Source: Manihot esculenta
Lineage: Eukaryota; Streptophyta; Magnoliopsida; Malpighiales; Euphorbiaceae
DNA length: 64,000 nt
Direction of reading: 5' to 3'
Assembly (NCBI RefSeq): GCF_001659605.2
Contig: NC_035162.2
Span: 30,508,153-30,572,152 of the forward strand
Part shown: positions 57,526-64,000 of the stretch, one piece after another
How the letters are laid out: each line of letters begins with the position of its first letter
Position numbering within the stretch: the stretch's first letter is position 1
Notes under the pieces: generated by a model
Told to the model about the DNA's origin: nothing
Seen by the model: only the letters and a program-made list of their open reading frames with translations
The model's database searches: none
Position numbers and translations under genes: made by a program

Positions 57526-59070
57526 TGTAATACCCGGCTCGAGTCCGGCATCGGAATTCCTGTCGTCCGGTGGAATCCAGGATGTCGGCATTCGCTAGAC
57601 GGGTAGGATTTATGTTTTTCTAAAGTCATGAAGTATGTTTTTATGTTTTCTAGTTAAATGGAACTAAGTGTTTGAAAGAAAAGAACCAAGGTAGAAAAGC
57701 CAGGTTCGGCCGCCGAAGGTGACATTCGGCCGCCGAACATGCATGGCTTTTGGTTTCACGTTAGGCCGCCGAAGGTGGTCTGGCCAGCCACCTATAAAAC
57801 GGCCCTCAGTCGGTTGAAAGGATAAGCTTCGCCGTTTCTTTCACTTTCTGAGGTGAGACCCTGTCCTTTTTTAGTATTCTTTCATGTTTTCATCCACTCT
57901 TGCAAAGATTTGATTGAGTTTTATGTTATTTTGAAGGTTTTGAGCTAAAAACACAAAGTTGTGACTTTTGGAGAGTTTGAAGAAGAGTTGCTTCAAAACT
58001 CCACGTTAGGATCATTCATCTACTTGCGTTCAAAAGGTAAGTGTAGATCCTGAGTTTGTTTTTATGATTTCTGATGGTTTTGTGGGGTTTATGGAGAGAG
58101 TTGCATGAATAGGTTAAAAAGAGAGTTTTTGATGATTTTGTGAGAACAGCATGTTTATGTGTTATATGTTTTTTGTTGTTGGGGTTTATAGGTAGTTTTT
58201 GACCCCTTTGAGCATATACTTGGGTGTATGCAAGTTGAGGAAGTGAGGTGTTTGAGTTTGGGGGAGTTTTGTGCTTTTGGCGAGAGGCAGGGCAAGTTTC
58301 TGCCCTGCTGATGAACTCAGGTTCGGCAGCCGAAGGAACATTCGGCCGCCGAACCCCTGAGGAGGTGAGAGGAGGTGACTTCGGCTGCCCAAGCTTGCCC
58401 CCGAGCTTTTGGACTTTCGGCTCTGGAGGGGAGTTCGGCCGCTGAAGGTGCCCCCGAAGGTTAGAGACTTTCGTCTCTGGAATGCCTTTCAGCCCCCGAA
58501 ACTTGCCCCCGAAAGGGTTCGGCTGCCGAAAGTTGAGATTCGGCCACCGAAGGTGCATGAGTTTCGGCTCTGGAGAGGACTTTCGGCCGCCGAACCTGCC
58601 GCCGAAAGTGTTCTGTCCAGCTTTTCTTTTGCATACTTTGCATGAGTTTTAGAGTGAGTTTAAGGGGATTCTTGGGGAGTTGAAGAGAGTTATTCTTAAG
58701 CTAGTTTGGTCCCTCATGTGAGTCTTTCTATGCTTACACAGACTAGAGGAACCAAAGAGAGCAGCAGTGAGTACTGCTCCAGAGTTTACAGAGCCTGCAG
58801 AGTCAGTCAGATAGCCAGAGGTGAGTGGAACTCAACTTAATCTTTTTAATTGAGCAATGGAATGTTTTAGCATATTTCATGCATCATGATTATGCAGTAG
58901 GTTGATTGCATTAGAATCCACGAATATGTTGCATTGCATAGTTATTTGTTCTTGTGGGTGAATGCTGAATGATCCAATAGTCTCTAAGTAAAGACCAGGA
59001 GCCTTTGACTACGCCCTGGCAGGTATAGTTAAGACCAGGAGCCTTTGACTACGCCCTGGCAGGTATAGTA
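57526..59070 (+). repeat. Chromovirus 3' LTR, truncated
   Basis: Begins TGTAATACCCGG and matches the 5' LTR to AGGTATAGTA at 59,070, inside the 40-bp minisatellite, then switches abruptly to AT-rich DNA. About 0.7 kb including the end and TSD is missing. It retains a 43-bp stretch (about 58,546-58,588) that the 5' LTR has lost. Confidence 0.92.
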
Positions 59071-59770
59071 ATAAATAATTTTTAATCACATTTTGTTTAA
59101 AAATTAAATAAGGATGATTTGGTAATTATTCAGTCAAACCAACTTATAAATTTAATTCTTATAAATCACCAAAATGAAAATCAAAACTCAACTCAATTCA
59201 TTTATACTCTTAATTTTAAAGAACTTAAAAATAAATAAAAATATTTTAATTATGAAAAAGTTTACTATTAAATTTCTGAATTTTATAAAAATTTACTAAT
59301 TTAATCTATTAAAAATTACTCAATTAAAATATTGACATGTTTTGCAGTCATTTGACACTTTAATTTTAATAAAAAAAATTAAATAATATGAATACTTAAA
59401 ATTATAAAAATTAAATAATATAGATAATTAAATTATAGATATTAAACGACATAAATAATGAAGATGGTTAATATATTTTTCTTTTAGAGAAGAGATAAGT
59501 GTAAGTTCATAAAAATATATTAACGTTTTAGTTAGATGATTTTAAAATAATGATAAATTAATAAACTTTCTAAAAATTCACAAATCTAAAGAGGAATTCT
59601 TCCTTTATTTATAAAATTTCCATCAACATTTAATAAAAACAACAAACACACCAAACAAGTCATAATCCATGAGTGGCCAATAAATAATGTCGTTATTATT
59701 ACAATCAAGAAAACCAAGATAAACTATTGCATAAATATTTTTAAAATAGAAAAATTATTTTATATTGATT
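59071..59770. other. AT-rich DNA, nothing recognised
   Basis: Very AT-rich, no credible ORF and no repeat termini visible. It abuts the truncated chromovirus LTR on the left and a Tat-like LTR on the right. Confidence 0.5.
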
Positions 59771-60296
59771 TGATCGAAAAATAGAGTTGTACTATAAAAG
59801 GTTAGACCTAGAAGAAAGGGAACGTAAGATGGTGGGTGGCGGCCACTCTGACACTCAAGTCAGTATAATAAAGAATGGGGTGAATGCAACGAATTGCTTA
59901 GAACTTGAGTAGTGTAAGAAAATAGTATACATTTGTCTATGTGATCTTTCTCCTTTATACTGTAAGATAGTGGAGATAAATATAGTATTTTCTGATAATC
60001 CGGTGATGATATAACCGCTTGCTTGATAAGGGATATCGCCAGCTAATAGGTTGGTGATCCCGCGATTACATACGTGATGGGAATACGCCAGGTTGTGTCT
60101 GATAATAGTAACTTTATGCCAAGACTCATCCTATACAAGGGAGGGCGAATCTTGATGATAAACCAGATGTTTGAGGTGTCCGAGTCTTCCTTTCCTTGGG
60201 TGGACCGCGTTTCTCACTTTATCGGATCTTTGCCATGTAGCCCTGTCTTATGGTAACAGCTCATGACTTATTTTGGATAATAGTTATGTAGTATCA
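59771..60296 (-). repeat. Tat-like gypsy 3' LTR (minus orientation)
   Basis: Homologous to 16,455-16,970 and 39,962-40,480. On the minus strand it starts TGATACTAC at 60,296, directly after a purine tract, as a 3' LTR should, with AGTATAAAGG (TATA) near 59,957. The other end is placed near 59,771 by alignment only. No TSD seen. Confidence 0.6.
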
Positions 60297-60298
60297 GA

Positions 60299-60309
60299 GG
60301 TCCCCCACT
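60299..60309 (-). other. Probable polypurine tract of the Tat-like element
   Basis: Minus strand AGTGGGGGACC, adjacent to the LTR. It supports minus orientation of the element and therefore antisense orientation of the ORF at 60,511. The plus strand here reads TAGTATCAGAG, which imitates a Met primer-binding site and could mislead orientation calls. Confidence 0.5.
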
Positions 60310-60510
60310 AGTCTTCAGTTCTTCAAATTCGAAGGAGAGGGTTGTTCTCGAGATTTAGGGCACGTGGGCCACTGAGATTGATTTTTTGCTACTCATGTTG
60401 TTTCGCCTATCTAGCGCCTCTATTATGACTGCCCTACTTCTTATGCCGCATTTAAAGTCTGCCATCAAAACCGTCTTATAAGAGCCCTTCTTCTTCCCCA
60501 AATATCACTT

Positions 60511-62575
60511 TTGCTTTCCATTGTGATCTTTTGCTTTCAGAAATACTTAGTCGCAACTTCTTTTTCATTCATACTTCCTACGATAATTTTTGTTTCCTTT
60601 TTCCTCTTCAAAATGAATAGGAATATTTTCTCTTCTCTTACCTCTAGTGGAGGCTCCACTTTAAGCTCCTCCTCTGACGGTGCCATCTGTTCTCCGACCC
60701 CTATCCTTCCATTGAAGCAAGCTCTAGAAAGCGAGGGTAGCTCTATTAGTGATATCCTATATGTCCTATTGGAGCAAGATGTTAGAATGCTTTTATGATA
60801 CATACCAAATCCCTCGGGAGACATTTTGCATCTTTGCCCAATCTCCATGCATTCATATGAATGACTTGATTCCTATGGAGGACACTATTATGGTTTTCGA
60901 GGAGTAGCTAAAGGCGGGCCTTCGTTCCCCATGTACCCATTTTTTATTGATGTTCTTCTATTCCATAAACTTTTGGTTGCCTAGTTGCATTCCAACGGTT
61001 AGAGGATCTTGGTGCCTTTCGGTTCGTTTGCCTTAATAACAACATCGAACTAAGTATAGCCCTATTCTCCCAACTATACCAGCTGGGTACCTACAAAAAT
61101 GAAGAATTTTGGTGTTTTAGCGAGTGAAAATACCTAACCATGTTTGACCGAAAACCTTTTTCAATGAAGCGAGGGAAAAATAAGTTTTTGTCCTTTGTCA
61201 CCAAACGTCTGGGGGTTTTGGGTGCCTTCAAACAAGCTGGCACTTTTGAGTGGAACTGAAGAAGGATGGGGTCCATCCGAGGAGGGATGAGGACGAGGCT
61301 TTAATCTTTCTCTTAACGAAGGCTAAGTCCCAAAGAAAATAGACATAATCTAGGCTATAAGGAACATCATTTTATCTTGGCAAAATCATTTGCAAGCGAG
61401 CCAGACTTAGGGTCCTCACCTACCCAGCCTTTCCCAACCTTGGAAAAGTACCTCCCTGGCTAGAGATCATGGTACCTTTTCCTTCTGTCTTCTTTTAGAT
61501 TTCAGACTGCGTTACTTTATAATTTTTGCAAATATGGCTGATTCAAAGAGCAAATTCGCTAAAATGGCACGTGCTGCCCACAAAGGCAAGGTTGTTGCTA
61601 GGGCTACTGGTCCCCTTGCTAAGTGTGCTCGCTCAATAGAAGAAGTGATCATGCTTCTTCCTCCCCCGACCTAATCTACAGCAGAAGAGCTAGCCCATTT
61701 ACAGTCTGAGTCTTCTGCTCTTGGCAACTTTGCTTCTGTTGTTGTCCCCACTCCTTTTGAACCTGCTCCTATGAGCATAGGGGTTGAATCTTTATAGACT
61801 CCGAGCATCCAACGTCTGGCATTGGCGCTAAACCGGGCACCCTCACTACTTGATGATCCTATTCTAGCCGTCCTATTAATCAAAAGTGTTGAGGCCTGAG
61901 GATCCCACCGCCTGAACGAGCTCAAGACAGATGAACTTTTTGATAACGTCATGTACTCTGCCCTAGAGAGTGCTCCTCTGCGCTTATGTGGCCAAGGAGC
62001 ACCATAAAGCTTTAAGGTGAGAGTTTGGCACTCAAGAGATGGATAGGAGGCTCTTGGTCGAGGAGTGCTTGAGGTTGAAGACTCAAGTTGACGAAGTGGA
62101 GGGCACTATGAAGGAGACCCTAGAGTCAGTGGATAAGCTCCAGGCTGAGTTGAATGAGGCTAATGCTTCCAAGTTGGTCCTTGAGAATTGGGCAAAGACT
62201 ATCGAGCATCAAGTGGCCCTGTTATATCGCTAAGTCCTGGAGCTATAGGCTCAAGCTAAGGATGCCCAAACTGCCTCTACCAGGGTCGCTGAGCTTGAGG
62301 CAGAGCTTCAGGAAACGGTGGCCCAAGGTGGGGAGATGTTTGTGCAAAGTCAAGACTCGGTAAAGAAGGACCTGGAGAAACGATTTTCTTTTGAAGACTT
62401 TACTTAGATAGATGACATTTTCTCGGAGGAGGGAAATGAGATGGAAGAGGGAGAGAGATAAGTTGAAGGCAGTCCCTGCAACCGAGTCTCTACAGATAAT
62501 ATAATAGATGTAGAAAATACTAATGTAATAGAAATTCAGATGAAGGAAACTGAAGATATCCCTCCTCCTATGTAA
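60511..62575 (+). pseudogene. Antisense additional ORF of a Tat-like gypsy element, degenerate
   Basis: Homologue of the frames at 12,430-14,815 and 35,920-38,308. MNRNIFSSLTSS at 60,614 and a decayed LKAGLR…PFFIDVL block near 60,910-60,970 ('putative gypsy type transposon', PF04195-like) are followed by ADSKSKFAKMARAAHKGKVV at 61,530, then APSLLDDPILAVLLIKS and LNELKTDELFDNV (61,840-61,960). A coiled coil (KLQAELNEANASKLVLENW near 62,135-62,200) and an acidic tail precede TAA at 62,573. Many stops and frameshifts. It lies between the 3' LTR and gag on the opposite strand, the position described for antisense extra ORFs of the Tat lineage. Confidence 0.7.
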
Positions 62576-62988
62576 TCTTTGATAACTTCAATGAAAATAT
62601 TTTCTCATATCTTGTCATTATTTTCATTGAGTGTCTATATGTCATGTATTCGTTCACGGCCCTCATCCAAAACTCAAACAATTTCTTAAAATATTGCTAA
62701 AGATTAACACTCATCCACCATAGTGGTAATAAATAGCTTGAAAACCTTTGAACGGTGGAAATAACACCCGGATATTTGGCCTAGCGAATGCTTACCTCGG
62801 GTCTGAAATACCATATAGAATTTTTTATAATCTTGAGGTTAGTACTCATATGTGAACACCCGTTCTGCGACTTGAGCCTTGAACACCTCAAAAGTCTTAT
62901 ATGGGGCTATCACCCGGTAGTTGAGTTTGAAGGCCTTGATTAGTGGGCCAACGCTCGATTTTTTGACTTAGCTTACACTCACCTTGTG
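62576..62988. other. Spacer downstream of the additional ORF
   Basis: The first ~190 bp match the sequence beyond the additional ORF in copies A and B (12,450-12,660 on the minus strand), including AATAGCTTGAAAACCTTTGAAC. The rest leads into the minisatellite with degenerate CTTGTGGTCTTGG-like words. No gene. Confidence 0.5.
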
Positions 62989-63405
62989 GTCTTGGGCATG
63001 CCTTAGAATTTCTTATAGGGGATTAGCACCTAGTGAGACTAGCCTTGTGACCTGGCCTAGCGGAACCCATCTTGTGGCCTTATTTAGTAGGACTAATGCC
63101 CAGATTATGGTCTGAAAAAACCCGCCTTGTGACCTTCCCTAGCAAAACCCGCCTTGTGGCCTTGTTTAGTGGGAGCAACACTTGGATTGTGGTCTGACGA
63201 AACCCTCCTTGTGACCTGGCCTGGTGGAACCCATCTTGTGGCCTTGTTTAGTGGCACTAATGCTAGAATTGTGGTCTAGCGGAACTAACCTTATGACCTA
63301 GCCTGGTGGAACTCGCTTTGTGGCCTTATTTAGTGGGACCAATTCCCAGATTGTGGTCTAGCGAAACCCGCCTTATGATCTGGCTAGCGGAATCCACCTT
63401 GTGGC
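62989..63405. repeat. 82-bp minisatellite in a Tat-like element
   Basis: The word CTTGTGGCCTT(G/A)TTTAGTGG recurs at 63,071, 63,153, 63,235 and about 63,317, exactly 82 bp apart, with partial units at both ends. Within each unit CTTGTGACCTGGCCT(A/G)GCGGAACCC is a diverged half-repeat, so the array grew from a ~40-bp ancestor. It lies between gag and the additional ORF where pol would be expected. Confidence 0.85.
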
Positions 63406-63639
63406 CCCTTCTCATCTCCTTAATCTTTTTTTAGGAAGGCAATCCCATCGTTTCTTTATCACTGAAGAACACAACATATTAAAAAAAAATACCTCATTAA
63501 CTTATTATTGATAAAATTTCCTCATATTACAAATATCTCGAGAGTGGGGAATCACTCGGCCATCTAGTTTGGTCAGCTTACAAGACTCTGGGTAAATGAC
63601 CTTCGAACAATCTTTTTTAGGTCTTGCCTAACATACCAG

Positions 63640-64000
63640 ACCGGCAATTACATATATGGTTTGCTTATTTTCCCTTCCCTTCTTGGTGAACTTTCAAAAA
63701 GTATCATCCTTTATTAGCCACTTGATCTCATCTTTTAGTTACCGACACTCTTCTGTCGTATGACCATGATCTTTATAGAAATGGCAATGCTTGGGCCTGT
63801 CTCGTTTCTCCGCTTTCTCGAGATTGAGCTTGGGCGGCCACTTGATTTCCTTGTCATTTTTTCTAATTCACATTAAAATATGTGTCCATGAGTCATTTAA
63901 CGAAGTGTAATTTTTATACTTACTTTGGTCATCCCTCCTTTGAAGATGGGATAACTTTTGTAATCTCCTTCATGTCCTCGCCTCTCCAGCTTTTGACTTT
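63640..64000 (-). pseudogene. Ty3/gypsy (Tat-like) gag 3' part, cut by window end
   Basis: Matches 15,040-15,400 (copy A) on the minus strand, including the DHG-TTEEC…KDEIKWLI-type motif near 63,690-63,790. It continues past the window. It is on the strand opposite to the ORF at 60,511, which fixes that ORF as antisense. Confidence 0.68.

Larger units (their letters stand above)
50053..59070 (+). mobile_element. Ty3/gypsy chromovirus (Tekay/Del-like), nearly complete
   Basis: 5' LTR (50,053-52,269), initiator-Met PBS, gag-PR-RT-RH-INT in one frame, a polypurine tract (57,513-57,525) and a 3' LTR starting at 57,526. The order RT-RNase H-integrase and a chromodomain-like C-terminus place it in the chromoviruses; long LTRs fit the Tekay/Del clade. 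The 3' LTR stops at 59,070, about 0.7 kb short, so no TSD can be verified. The only lesion found in the coding frame is one TAG. The LTRs differ by few substitutions in the shared part, suggesting a young insertion. Confidence 0.93.

Noticed and set aside
60285..60300. Met-type primer-binding site (TAGTATCAGAG) implying a plus-oriented element
   Set aside because: It is imperfect, and the opposite strand has a better signal: a G-rich polypurine tract ending next to TGATAC, with gag also on the minus strand.
62989..63405. Possible CRISPR-like or regulatory repeat array
   Set aside because: Units are contiguous 82-bp tandem repeats without unique spacers, in a plant retrotransposon.
1..64000. 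tRNA, rRNA or snoRNA genes
   Set aside because: No cloverleaf with A/B boxes or conserved rRNA segment was recognised by eye. A covariance-model scan would be needed to exclude them.

Overview
The window is plant nuclear DNA, almost certainly from a eudicot. It holds spliced pectinesterase genes with plant-type introns, Ty1/copia and Ty3/gypsy LTR retrotransposons, MITE-like inverted repeats and long AT-rich spacers, and it has no bacterial features. The chromovirus LTRs, rich in the palindrome TTCGGC(C/G)GCCGAA, made me think of Euphorbiaceae (cassava-like). That is a guess from memory, not something the sequence proves.

The main architecture is a tandem segmental duplication. Copy A (1 to about 21,290, left end cut by the window) and copy B (about 21,920-44,925) carry the same order: pectinesterase (PME) pseudogene fragment, copia element inserted at its start codon, AT-rich flank, broken Tat-like gypsy pieces, MITEs, and one intact pectinesterase gene on the minus strand (19,574-20,984 and 43,202-44,612). 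Copy C (about 44,990-49,250) is a shorter relative. It has the PME pseudogene and its flank but no copia element, so it preserves the empty insertion site.

The two intact genes encode 366-residue group-II (no PRO domain) pectinesterases of the pollen PPME1/VANGUARD-like type. Each has four exons, a signal peptide and all catalytic residues. They differ by three amino acids. They are the only genes here that look like ordinary functional host genes.

Everything else is mobile DNA in nested layers. Each copia element carries two independent solo LTRs of one 1.35-kb family in its 3' noncoding part, with target-site duplications (TSDs) ATTTA and TGTTA. Chromovirus solo LTRs then inserted separately: one in A (6,859-9,117), two in B (25,854-27,709 and 30,273-32,187) and one in C (46,200-47,855), each with a clean 5-bp TSD. 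This gives a relative chronology: PME duplications, copia insertion, two solo-LTR-family insertions, A/B duplication, then chromovirus insertions.

From 50,053 to 59,070 lies a nearly complete chromovirus (Tekay/Del-like) with a 2.2-kb 5' LTR, initiator-Met PBS, gag-protease-RT-RNase H, a single in-frame TAG, integrase with a chromodomain-like tail, polypurine tract and a truncated 3' LTR. The right end (59,771-64,000) is a minus-oriented, non-autonomous Tat-like gypsy remnant. It has a 3' LTR, an antisense additional ORF resembling the 'putative gypsy type transposon' family, an 82-bp minisatellite and part of gag.

No tRNA, rRNA, CRISPR or other host genes were recognised. Functional calls are from reading translations and motifs by eye; no database search was possible.
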